Source of the DNA: Paracoccaceae bacterium
GTDB lineage: Bacteria; Pseudomonadota; Alphaproteobacteria; Rhodobacterales; Rhodobacteraceae
Direction of reading: 5' to 3'
DNA length: 14,342 nt
Assembly: GCA_003545125.1 (NCBI GenBank)
Contig: DQCI01000210.1
Span: forward strand, 1-14,342
Under the pieces are notes generated by a model. It ran no database searches. It was given only the letters and a program-made list of their open reading frames with translations, and was not told the origin of the DNA. Shown here in pieces: positions 1 to 10,576 of the stretch. Both the position numbers and the translations under genes were made by a program. Each line of letters opens with the position of its first letter. Position 1 is the stretch's first letter.

Positions 1-2469
1 CACGGTGAGCTCGCGTTCCACCGGTCGTCCGGACCCTTCTTTCACCCGGATGGTGAACGCCGCTTCGAGCGGCACGCCTTCGGCCTCGACCTCAGGGAAA
101 TCGACCGGGATCGCGGCCCGCCCGGCTGGATCGGTGCGCGCGGTCTCGAGCGAGCCCCATGTGGTGCCGAAGCCGCCCTCGTGCGGGCCGAAGCTGTAGC
201 CCGGCCAGCCTTCGACGGAGGACGCCGCGCGCAGGCGCAGATCGCCCTCGACGGCGAGATCCGCCCCCGGCGCGCCGAACAGGTAGCGCGCGTCGACCTC
301 GAGCGTCGGTGCGGCATTGAGGCTCGGCCGGTCGTCGGACAGCGCCAGGGTGAAGTCGATCCGCTCGGGCAGGAAATCCTCGACCAGCAGCGTGGTCGAG
401 GCGAGCGCCGGGGCGTCCGGGTCGGCATGCAGATCGAGCCGCCAGGTGCCGCGCGGCGCGGAGCCCGCTGTGGGCATCTCGAACACATGGCCGCCAGCGC
501 TGGTGCCTGAGGACATGGCGCCGGTCGAGAGCGTGCGCGCATATTCCACCCCGTCGGGACGGGTGAGGATCGCGGTGATCGGCAGGCCCTCGATGGCTTC
601 TGCGGTGCCGTCACGGGCGAGCGCGGTCGCATGGATCACCTCGCCGGCGCGGTAGGCGCCGCGGTCGGTGGTGAGGAAGAGATCGATCGGCGGCGCGGCC
701 GGATTGCCTTCGACGCCGCGGTCGGACAGATCGAACGCCGGGCCCGTGAGCGAGAGGAACGCGAAATCCTCAGCTTGCGCGAGGGTCACCAGGGCCGGTG
801 CGGCCGCGCCTTTTCCGGTGGTGGCCCCGGCGGCGAACCGGGCGTAGCCGTCGTCATCGGTCATGACCGTTGCGAGGACACCGTTGGCGCGCGACAGGAG
901 CTCCACCTTCGCGCCTGCGAGCGGCCCTGCCGTGGTGAGAGAGCGGGCAAAGACATGCAGACCATCGGCCCCCATCATCGTCGTGAACCCGATGTCGGAG
1001 ATTACGAACCACTGCGAGGCGGGCGGGCTGTCGTCCTGGCTCTGGCCGTCGATCGACGCGTGCAGCACGTAGACGCCGGGCGCCATCTCGTCGATCGCCT
1101 CGCCGATGGGCAGCCGGGTGGTCACATCGCGGTTGAGCTCGGATGCAACCTCGGCCGTGCCTTCCCAGACCTTCTCGGCGAGGGCTTCGTTGAACCAGCT
1201 TTCATCCCAGATCGTGAGCGAGCGGCCGAACCAGTCTTCGTCGAAGGCGCGCACCAGGTTGCGGTCGGGCAGGCGCGACAGGGTGAGGTCGAGTGCGCCT
1301 GTGTTGACCACGACCACCGGAAGCCCGGCATCGGGCGTCGGCGGAAGCACGTAGGCCCTGCCTGGGAAATGCACGGACGGCGCGCGGTCGCGCACGTATT
1401 GGCTGAGCTGCACGGGCTGGGCCAGCGCCTCGCCGGAGGCCGCCGGAAGACCGGGGCGCAGGGTGAATGTGTAACGTGTCCCGTGGGTTATGCCCTCGAT
1501 ACAGAGCTGGCGATCCTTCGCACTGACGGCAAGACCAGAGATTTCGGACCCGACGAACGGCGCATAATCCACGCCCGCCTCGACCAGGCTTTCGGAAAAC
1601 TCGGCGCAGATCCGGGGGCTGGCGGCATCGCTGTCGACGCTGGTGTCGGTGACGCGGAACCCATAGAGGCCGAGGGCGCGGTCGAGGGCCTCGGCGGTGT
1701 CGTCACGCGGGCTGGCCGCCTGGGCGAGCCTGAGCGCCGGAATCGACGCACGCCCGCGGTCGAGGTTTTCAAGCGCCGTGGCCATTTCGGTGAGCGCATT
1801 CGCCTCCTGCGGTCCGCCTTGGCTGCGCAGGAACCCGGCGATGGCAGCATCGAGAGCCTGGTCGAAGTAGCCCCGGGCATCGCCGGTATCCTCAGTCGCG
1901 AGTGCTGCGGCATTCGAGAGCCGGGCATAGTCGATCCAGTCGCCCGCGGCATCGGAAACGACCGTGGCACCGGCCATGTAGCGCATCGCGGCAGCAAGGT
2001 TTGCGTCCGCCTCGGCCTCGCGCGCCCATTCGGAAAGATCCTCGGCGCTCCAGCCGCCGACCGGATAGTCGTGCGGCAGGGTCTGCGCCCGGCGTGCGGC
2101 GGCGGCAATGTCGGTCTCGTGGACGAAATCGAGCCGGGCAGCCTGTCCCTCGGCCCGGGCGAGCAGGTCGGCTGGGCGGGCAAGGACTTGCGCCGAGAAG
2201 GCGCCGGCAAATTGCGCCGGGTCCCCCGCCCGCGCTTTGAGGAAACAGGCCGAAGACTGGGAATTGTAGGTATAGGCGTCACAGTCCGCACGGGTGAAGC
2301 AGGCGGATTCGCAGGCCTCCAGCGTGGTGTCGAAAATCGACTGGATGTCTCCGCCCGGGAAATCGGTATCGCGGTAGACGATGGCCCGTCGCTCGTCGAT
2401 CGGGCTCTCGGCAAAAGCCATTCCGGCAAATTGTACGAAAAATGTAACGAAAATCAGAATGTTCCGCAT
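1..2469 (-). CDS. PAN-domain alpha-2-macroglobulin family protein, N-terminal part (C-terminus beyond window)
   Basis: The reading frame is open from an ATG at 2469 down to base 1, giving 823 residues; relatives usually run to about 1,600-1,900, so the rest lies left of the window. Bacterial alpha-2-macroglobulins are envelope proteins thought to trap foreign proteases. Residues 1-20 form a Sec signal ending AFA before ESP, with no lipobox cysteine, so a soluble periplasmic protein is expected, unlike the lipoprotein YfhM of E. coli. Residues about 25-85 look like a PAN/apple module with Cys53, 57, 63 and 75 (CDAYTYN, CFLK). A helical stretch and macroglobulin domains follow: the MG2 signature TTDRGAYRAGE lies at 600-610 and VEDFLPER at 696-703. 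The bait region and any thioester site are not visible. A GGGAGGA ribosome site at 2474-2480 supports the start. The gene is divergent from the kinase. The family call is firm; the protease-trap role is inferred. Confidence 0.9.
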   Translation of the reverse strand, partial: MRNILIFVTFFVQFAGMAFAESPIDERRAIVYRDTDFPGGDIQSIFDTTLEACESACFTRADCDAYTYNSQSSACFLKARAGDPAQFAGAFSAQVLARPADLLARAEGQAARLDFVHETDIAAAARRAQTLPHDYPVGGWSAEDLSEWAREAEADANLAAAMRYMAGATVVSDAAGDWIDYARLSNAAALATEDTGDARGYFDQALDAAIAGFLRSQGGPQEANALTEMATALENLDRGRASIPALRLAQAASPRDDTAEALDRALGLYGFRVTDTSVDSDAASPRICAEFSESLVEAGVDYAPFVGSEISGLAVSAKDRQLCIEGITHGTRYTFTLRPGLPAASGEALAQPVQLSQYVRDRAPSVHFPGRAYVLPPTPDAGLPVVVVNTGALDLTLSRLPDRNLVRAFDEDWFGRSLTIWDESWFNEALAEKVWEGTAEVASELNRDVTTRLPIGEAIDEMAPGVYVLHASIDGQSQDDSPPASQWFVISDIGFTTMMGADGLHVFARSLTTAGPLAGAKVELLSRANGVLATVMTDDDGYARFAAGATTGKGAAAPALVTLAQAEDFAFLSLTGPAFDLSDRGVEGNPAAPPIDLFLTTDRGAYRAGEVIHATALARDGTAEAIEGLPITAILTRPDGVEYARTLSTGAMSSGTSAGGHVFEMPTAGSAPRGTWRLDLHADPDAPALASTTLLVEDFLPERIDFTLALSDDRPSLNAAPTLEVDARYLFGAPGADLAVEGDLRLRAASSVEGWPGYSFGPHEGGFGTTWGSLETARTDPAGRAAIPVDFPEVEAEGVPLEAAFTIRVKEGSGRPVERELTV

Positions 2470-2494
2470 CGGGTCCTCCCTGGCGCACCGGTTC

Positions 2495-2523
2495 ATGCTG
2501 ACACCAAGTCCGGGATCGCGCAA
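2495..2523 (-). promoter_or_regulatory. Possible promoter of the alpha-2-macroglobulin gene
   Basis: On the minus strand TTGCGC (2523-2518) is followed after 17 bases by CAGCAT (2500-2495). This would start transcription about 20 bases before the ATG, leaving room for the strong ribosome site. The match to TTGACA/TATAAT is only partial, so this is a suggestion from position and spacing. Confidence 0.28.
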
Positions 2524-2562
2524 CGGCTAGCCTGCGGAAATCGCGGGCGCACTGCACGGGTG

Positions 2563-2578
2563 TTAAGGGGCTGTTCAC
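2563..2578 (+). promoter_or_regulatory. CtrA-like box before the hybrid kinase
   Basis: TTAAG, five bases, then GTTCAC matches 9 of the 11 fixed positions of the alphaproteobacterial CtrA site TTAAC-N5-GTTAAC. It lies 56 bases before the kinase ATG, in the divergent region shared with the macroglobulin gene. Immediately downstream at 2583-2592 is a 10-bp palindrome TTTGCGCAAA. Both are weak, sequence-only signals. Confidence 0.25.
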
Positions 2579-2634
2579 CTTGTTTGCGCAAAGTGGCGCT
2601 CGCGGCAGAACGCTTGAAGACAGCGGAGACGGGA

Positions 2635-5271
<2,637 letters not shown>

Positions 5272-5277
5272 GCGCCA

Positions 5278-5315
5278 CGGGATCGGCACCGCCTCAGTTT
5301 CCCGCGCCGATCCCG
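5278..5315 (+). terminator. Hairpin just after the kinase stop codon
   Basis: CGGGATCGGC (5278-5287) and GCCGATCCCG (5306-5315) form a perfect 10-bp stem with an 18-nt loop, six bases after the kinase stop. There is no U-run after it, only CCTCTTC, so it is a weak intrinsic terminator or an mRNA 3'-end stabilising structure. It can act on either strand. Confidence 0.5.
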
Positions 5316-5326
5316 CCTCTTCAGCT

Positions 5327-5354
5327 AAAAAAAGCCCGCCGGAGGCCCCGCTTT
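5327..5354 (-). terminator. Rho-independent terminator of the yaaA-end operon
   Basis: Read on the minus strand, AAAGC-GGG-GCC-TCC-GGC-GG-GCTTT (5354-5331) forms a hairpin with an internal G-rich bulge, and its 3' side runs into seven consecutive T (5333-5327). It lies about 25 bases beyond the yaaA stop codon, as expected for the end of the minus-strand gene set. Inverted, it also gives an imperfect hairpin for plus-strand readthrough. Confidence 0.65.
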
Positions 5355-5378
5355 CAACCGGGAACGCCGCACGCCGTC

Positions 5379-6137
5379 TCAGGCGCTCCTGAGAAACACC
5401 GGGCGGTCTGGCGTGCTCATGTCGGGCTGGAACCGGTAGCCGCCGATGTCGAACTCAGACAGCGCCGCCGGATCCCGCAGCCGGTTGCGGACGATGAACC
5501 GGGCCATCGCGCCGCGCGCCTGCTTGGCCCAGAACGACATCACCTTCGGCCCTTCGGGGCGGTCTTCGAGGAAGCTGGGCGTGACGACCCTCAGCGCGAG
5601 GGTTGGCCGGTCGGCGGCGGTGAAATACTCGACCGAAGCGCAGTTCACGAGCACGTCGGTGCCCGCCTCGGCCGCATCCGCCGCCAGTGCCTCGGCGATC
5701 CGGTCGCCCCAGAACGCATAGAGATCGCGGCCATGCGGATTGGCCAGCCGCGACCCCATCTCCAGCCGGTGCGGCTCGATCATGTCGCGGGGCCTGAGCA
5801 GCCCGTAGAGACCCGACAGAATGCGCAGATGACGCTGGGCATAGTCCATTTCATCCGGATCGAGCGAGTGTGCCTCAAGCCCGGTGTAGGTGTCGCCTGC
5901 AAACAGCCCGATCGCCTGTTTCGCACCGTCGCCCGACCCGATGCGGGCGAAACGCGCCACGTTCAGAGCGGCGAGTTTCGATGAGATGTGCATGAGCTTT
6001 TCCAGCCCGGCCGCATCGAGCGCACGGGCGGTCTCGACCAGCCGTGCGGTGGCGTCCGCAAAACGCGGGGCGGTGCTTTGCGTGGGGCGGGCCGGGGTTT
6101 CATCGAGGCGTTTGGCGGGCGAGACGACGACAAGCAT
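5379..6137 (-). CDS. yaaA: Peroxide stress protein YaaA (DUF328/UPF0246)
   Basis: A 252-residue protein, the usual full length for the family. YaaA limits DNA and protein damage during hydrogen peroxide stress by lowering free intracellular iron; it is cytoplasmic and binds DNA in E. coli. Family landmarks seen here: VVSPAKRLD at the N-terminus, ISSKLAALNVAR (about 51-62), GLFAGDTYTGL, the hallmark RILSGLYGLLRP followed by EPHRLEMGSRL, LYAFWGDRI, LVNCASVEYF, and AKQARGAMARFIVRNRL near the C-terminus. It is the last gene of the minus-strand set, 39 bases after the secreted-protein gene, and is followed by a hairpin with a T-run. The ribosome site is poor (CCCCCATC before the ATG), so translation may depend on the upstream gene. 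Confidence 0.95.
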   Translation of the reverse strand: MLVVVSPAKRLDETPARPTQSTAPRFADATARLVETARALDAAGLEKLMHISSKLAALNVARFARIGSGDGAKQAIGLFAGDTYTGLEAHSLDPDEMDYAQRHLRILSGLYGLLRPRDMIEPHRLEMGSRLANPHGRDLYAFWGDRIAEALAADAAEAGTDVLVNCASVEYFTAADRPTLALRVVTPSFLEDRPEGPKVMSFWAKQARGAMARFIVRNRLRDPAALSEFDIGGYRFQPDMSTPDRPVFLRSA

Positions 6138-6176
6138 GATGGGGGTTCTAACGCGCCCACGGGCAGGTGCAACCGC

Positions 6177-6983
6177 TCAGAAGGCCATGAGTTGCGCGAC
6201 CTCTTCGTCGGTGAACAGCGTGCTCGCGCCGCTGCCCGCGAGATGGTCGGGCAGAAAGCGCTGGAGGCCGCCGCGAATGTCGCTTCCCGTCAGGCCGAGG
6301 TAGTCGGGATCTTCCGCGCGGGCGCGGTGATGCGCGGCGAAGTACCGCGCCACCTGCCCCGCCACCTCGCCGGAGCCGTGGTCGCAGGTGCGCCCGAGAT
6401 AACCCACCCGCACGACCAGCTCGCCGCCATCGGCATTGCCGTCCGCCTGCACCGCGAGGGCCGCGGCTTCTTCCGCGGGGTAAAGGCCGCAACCGAAGCT
6501 TTCGGCGGTACCGGGGGTGAAGAGCTGCGCATGGGCGGCATAGACGAGAAAGTCGGTCGACAGGGCCAGCATCAGGTCGAAATAGGCGTTACGTTCGTCA
6601 AGCACCGTCCAGGCCATTTGTTCTTCGTCGCCAAACGCATAGGCGACGTCGGCGAAAGCATCGCCGCCGGCCTTCAGCACCATGCCAACCGTCTTGACCG
6701 CGTTCTGGTGCGTCGCAAACCGGCCCGGTGGTTCAGCCGCGAGCCCGGCGCGGGTGAACATCGCGAGAAGGTGGCCGTAGAGCGCGCGGTCGTCCGGACA
6801 GGCGCGCACGAGGGATGTGGCGCGCGTGTTCAACGCGTCCATGGCTGTCGTCGCCGCCTCGGCAGCCCGGGCGGCGGCTTCCACCTGCGCGTGGGCGTCG
6901 GCCGGGCAGGCGGGCGCCTGGGCGGATGCGGGCACGGATGCGGGGACGGCGAACAGCACGGCCAAGAGGGCGAGACGCAACAT
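6177..6983 (-). CDS. Secreted four-cysteine hypothetical protein
   Basis: I do not recognise this 268-residue protein. Residues 1-23 form a clear Sec signal peptide (LRLALLAVLFAV, cleavage after AQA), so it should be periplasmic or secreted. The mature part has exactly four cysteines (26, 62, 165, 200), which suggests two disulfides; an Ala-rich helical segment (about 30-60); aromatic and acidic patches (AFGDEEQMAWTVLDERNAYFD, 116-136); GCGLYPAEEAAA; and a His/Arg-rich C-terminal part. No catalytic motif is evident. The ATG at 6983 is chosen because it places the signal peptide at the N-terminus. A TTG at 7019 would add 12 residues and overlap the recQ stop. It lies between recQ and yaaA, 32 and 39 bases from each, probably in one transcript. 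Function unknown. Confidence 0.8.
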   Translation of the reverse strand: MLRLALLAVLFAVPASVPASAQAPACPADAHAQVEAAARAAEAATTAMDALNTRATSLVRACPDDRALYGHLLAMFTRAGLAAEPPGRFATHQNAVKTVGMVLKAGGDAFADVAYAFGDEEQMAWTVLDERNAYFDLMLALSTDFLVYAAHAQLFTPGTAESFGCGLYPAEEAAALAVQADGNADGGELVVRVGYLGRTCDHGSGEVAGQVARYFAAHHRARAEDPDYLGLTGSDIRGGLQRFLPDHLAGSGASTLFTDEEVAQLMAF

Positions 6984-7015
6984 GAGGCCGAGCCTGGGCG
7001 CGCGTGCGCACTCCG

Positions 7016-9064
<2,049 letters not shown>

Positions 9065-9150
9065 GTGGTTTTCCGGGGAGCTGCTCGGGTTTTGCCGGGC
9101 AACATTTCACGGCTCACCCCATGCGGCAAGCCGGAACCGTGCGGGCCACC

Positions 9151-9468
9151 TCAGAAGACGGAGCCGCCACCGTAGGCGTAGTAGTAGTTGGCCACGAGAT
9201 TGCGCACGAAGAACAGCACGATCAGCACCACCAGCGGCGCCAGGTCGATCCCGCCGAGATCGGGCATGAAGCGGCGGATCGGACGGTAGATCGGTTCGAC
9301 CAGCCGGTTCAGCATGTACCAGATCTGGCTGACCAGCGGCTGGCTCAGGTTCAGCACCTGAAAATGCACCAGCCACGAAACGACGATATGCGCGATCACG
9401 ATGAACCAGATGATACCGAGGATCAGGACGAAGACCTGCATGAGCGTGGCGGCGAAGGGCGACAGCAT
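9151..9468 (-). CDS. YggT family integral membrane protein
   Basis: A 105-residue membrane protein with two hydrophobic segments (about 6-31 and 77-93) separated by the family signature: SQPLVSQIWYMLNRLVEPIYRPIRRFMP followed by GGIDLAPLVVLIVLFF. YggT proteins sit in the inner membrane. Links to osmotic tolerance, membrane protein assembly and cell division have been reported, but no firm biochemical role is known. A GTG at 9474 is possible, but GGGAG at 9478-9474 sits five bases before the ATG at 9468, which decides the start. It is the first gene of the minus-strand set leading into recQ and is divergent from the thioesterase gene. Confidence 0.92.
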   Translation of the reverse strand: MLSPFAATLMQVFVLILGIIWFIVIAHIVVSWLVHFQVLNLSQPLVSQIWYMLNRLVEPIYRPIRRFMPDLGGIDLAPLVVLIVLFFVRNLVANYYYAYGGGSVF

Positions 9469-9500
9469 GGGCACTCCCGGGGGGTTGTTCTTGAGGTTGG

Positions 9501-9529
9501 CATCTAGGCGCTATGGCGCGCGCGCGCAA
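9501..9529 (-). promoter_or_regulatory. Possible promoter of the yggT-recQ gene set
   Basis: On the minus strand TTGCGC (9529-9524), a 17-base spacer and TAGATG (9506-9501) would start transcription about 25 bases before the yggT ATG. Much of the spacer is an alternating GC tract: (GC)6 at 9516-9527 overlaps its upstream end. Motif matches are partial; spacing and placement are the main support. Confidence 0.33.
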
Positions 9530-9548
9530 CCCTGACGCGCGGTCGTGG

Positions 9549-9577
9549 TTGACCGGGATTCGCGCGCGCGGCAGGAA
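9549..9577 (+). promoter_or_regulatory. Possible promoter of the thioesterase gene
   Basis: TTGACC (9549-9554), 17 bases, CAGGAA (9572-9577). The -35 is good and the -10 poor. The leader would be only about 15-20 bases but still contains the GGAGG ribosome site. The spacer includes (CG)5 at 9561-9570. The same TTGACC-N17-AGGA pattern occurs before the right-hand transporter gene. Confidence 0.27.
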
Positions 9578-9587
9578 GCCGGCAAAT

Positions 9588-9592
9588 GGAGG
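9588..9592 (+). promoter_or_regulatory. Ribosome binding site fixing the thioesterase start
   Basis: GGAGG followed by six bases and ATG at 9599. It favours this ATG over the upstream in-frame GTG at 9545, which would add 18 unconserved-looking residues. Confidence 0.85.
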
Positions 9593-9598
9593 CCTCAC

Positions 9599-10129
9599 AT
9601 GTACCCGGTTGTTCGAATGGGGAAGGAACTCGCGCTACATGCGCGCGCCGAGACGCTGCCGGTCTGGGGCACCCATGTGAGCCGACATACCTGCTGGCCC
9701 TGGGACCTCGACCTGTGGATGGAACTCAACAACGGCCGCACGCTCACCTTGTTCGACCTCGGCCGGCTGCCGCTCGGCCATCGCACCGGAATGATGAAGG
9801 CGCTGCGGGGCAATCGCTGGGGGATCACCGTGGCGGGGGTCAGCGTGCGGTACCGGGCGCGGATCCGGGCTTTCGACCGGGTCGAGATGCGCTCGCGGGG
9901 CGTCGGGCATGACGGGCGGTTCTTCTACATCGAGCAGACGATCTGGCGGGGCCAGACCTGCACCACCCAGGCGCTGATCCGCAACGCGATCACCTCGAAA
10001 GCCGGGATCGTGCCCCCGAAACGGCTGCTCGAGACGATGGGGCAGGATCCGGTTTCGCCCGAGCTGCCGGACTGGGTCGCGGCCTGGATCGCGGCGGAGG
10101 AAGCGCGAAGCTGGCCGCCGGCGCTCTGA
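9599..10129 (+). CDS. Hotdog-fold acyl-CoA thioesterase-like protein
   Basis: A 176-residue single-domain protein of the 4HBT/FadM-YbgC/THEM6-like group, which hydrolyses acyl-CoA or related thioesters in the cytoplasm. The active-site segment is WPWDLDLWMELNNGR (33-47) followed by TLFDLGR; the Asp36/Asp38 and Asn44/Asn45 pattern fits the D-x-D....NN signature of the family. The core strand region GITVAGVSVRYRARIRAFDRVEMRSR (75-100) and FFYIEQTIWRG follow as in FadM-like proteins. Where many relatives have His before the Asn pair (HxNN), this one has Glu42 (ELNN). The length is slightly longer than simple YbgC proteins (about 135) owing to a C-terminal helix. It stands alone, divergent from yggT. 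The substrate cannot be inferred. Confidence 0.85.
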   Translation: MYPVVRMGKELALHARAETLPVWGTHVSRHTCWPWDLDLWMELNNGRTLTLFDLGRLPLGHRTGMMKALRGNRWGITVAGVSVRYRARIRAFDRVEMRSRGVGHDGRFFYIEQTIWRGQTCTTQALIRNAITSKAGIVPPKRLLETMGQDPVSPELPDWVAAWIAAEEARSWPPAL

Positions 10130-10249
10130 GGGGGCGGTCGGCGGCTGGCTGGCACGGCTTTGGGGTCGGTCCATTGGCCGCGTGCCGCGCTGGCACAAGC
10201 GGTTTCAGCAAAGAGGCACGGCAGGCCGTATCTGGCACTTTCGCCCCCC

Positions 10250-10267
10250 CGGTTTCCTAGGAAACCG
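10250..10267. repeat. 18-bp perfect palindrome, probable operator
   Basis: CGGTTTCCTAGGAAACCG is a perfect two-fold palindrome centred on CTAG, flanked by C-runs on both sides. It has no T-run, so it is not an intrinsic terminator, and it lies 120 bases after the thioesterase stop, 310 before the transporter ATG and just upstream of the AT-rich patch. A dimeric regulator site is the simplest reading; I cannot name the regulator. Confidence 0.5.
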
Positions 10268-10324
10268 ACCCCCACCAAGATCTGTAAAACACTGCTTGTT
10301 CAATAGATTAGCCATGCCTCAACA

Positions 10325-10340
10325 TTAACCTCTCGTCAAC
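10325..10340 (+). promoter_or_regulatory. CtrA-like box upstream of the MFS-mepA operon
   Basis: TTAAC, CTCTC, GTCAAC matches 10 of 11 fixed positions of TTAAC-N5-GTTAAC, the CtrA site used in alphaproteobacteria. It is in the AT-rich patch of the long intergenic region, 236 bases before the transporter ATG. A chance match is possible in an AT-rich patch. Confidence 0.35.
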
Positions 10341-10384
10341 TTTTTCGGTTGCGGCGCGGCGGCGCCAAATCCGGTTGTCCGGTG

Positions 10385-10404
10385 GGCAGGTAGGCAGGTA
10401 GGCA
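10385..10404 (+). repeat. Short tandem repeat GGCAGGTA
   Basis: Two exact copies of GGCAGGTA (10385-10392 and 10393-10400) followed by a partial third copy, GGCA. It can be read as a 4-base GGYA pattern repeated five times. It is a possible slippage site in the leader of the transporter operon, with no known role. Confidence 0.7.
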
Positions 10405-10563
10405 ATGGCGACCGTCCGTGGTCACGTGCCACCAGGCCGTCCAGACGCAAAAGGCAAGGGGCCGCCCAACCCGTCCGGCTCCCCGACACCCATGTGAGCC
10501 GCTTCCCACACCGGCGGGCGGGACTTGCCGGGCCCGTGCTTTTCCTGTTCTGTCGCTCCAGCA

Positions 10564-10569
10564 GGGAGG
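10564..10569 (+). promoter_or_regulatory. Ribosome binding site fixing the MFS transporter start
   Basis: GGGAGG lies seven bases before the ATG at 10577. It selects this start over the longer in-frame extension to 10418. Confidence 0.85.
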
Positions 10570-10576
10570 CACGGGC

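Larger units (their letters stand above)
10130..10576 (+). other. Long non-coding stretch before the MFS-mepA operon
   Basis: These 447 bases hold no convincing gene. An open frame from 10418 into the transporter is Pro/Arg-rich, lacks a ribosome site and looks like readthrough of GC-rich DNA. The stretch contains an 18-bp palindrome (10250-10267), a distinctly AT-richer patch (about 10281-10348) that is the likeliest promoter area, a CtrA-like box (10325-10340), a short tandem repeat (10385-10404) and a GTGG/CCAC inverted repeat around TCACGTG (10418-10432). It is the longest gap in the window, consistent with a regulated leader for the downstream operon. Confidence 0.6.

Noticed and set aside
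631..2634. The plus-strand frame open continuously upstream of the kinase, which would add 668 residues to it.
   Set aside because: It is antisense to the alpha-2-macroglobulin gene, whose minus-strand frame has a signal peptide, a PAN cysteine pattern and MG2 motifs. The plus-strand translation is Arg/Gly-rich without domains, and the kinase coiled coil begins at 2635.
10111..10148. GCCGCCG/CGGCGGC stem spanning the thioesterase stop codon as a terminator.
   Set aside because: There is no T-run after it, the loop is long, and half of the stem is coding sequence with ordinary GC-rich codons.
9670..10501. The 15-base string CACCCATGTGAGCCG occurs at 9670-9684 and 10487-10501.
   Set aside because: One copy is inside the thioesterase coding region and the other in a GC-rich leader; a single 15-base match in 14 kb of biased sequence is not far from chance, and the flanks do not match.
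10418..10576. An N-terminal extension or small upstream gene for the MFS transporter.
   Set aside because: The translation is Pro/Arg-rich with no family similarity and no ribosome site, while GGGAGG sits at ideal spacing before the ATG at 10577.
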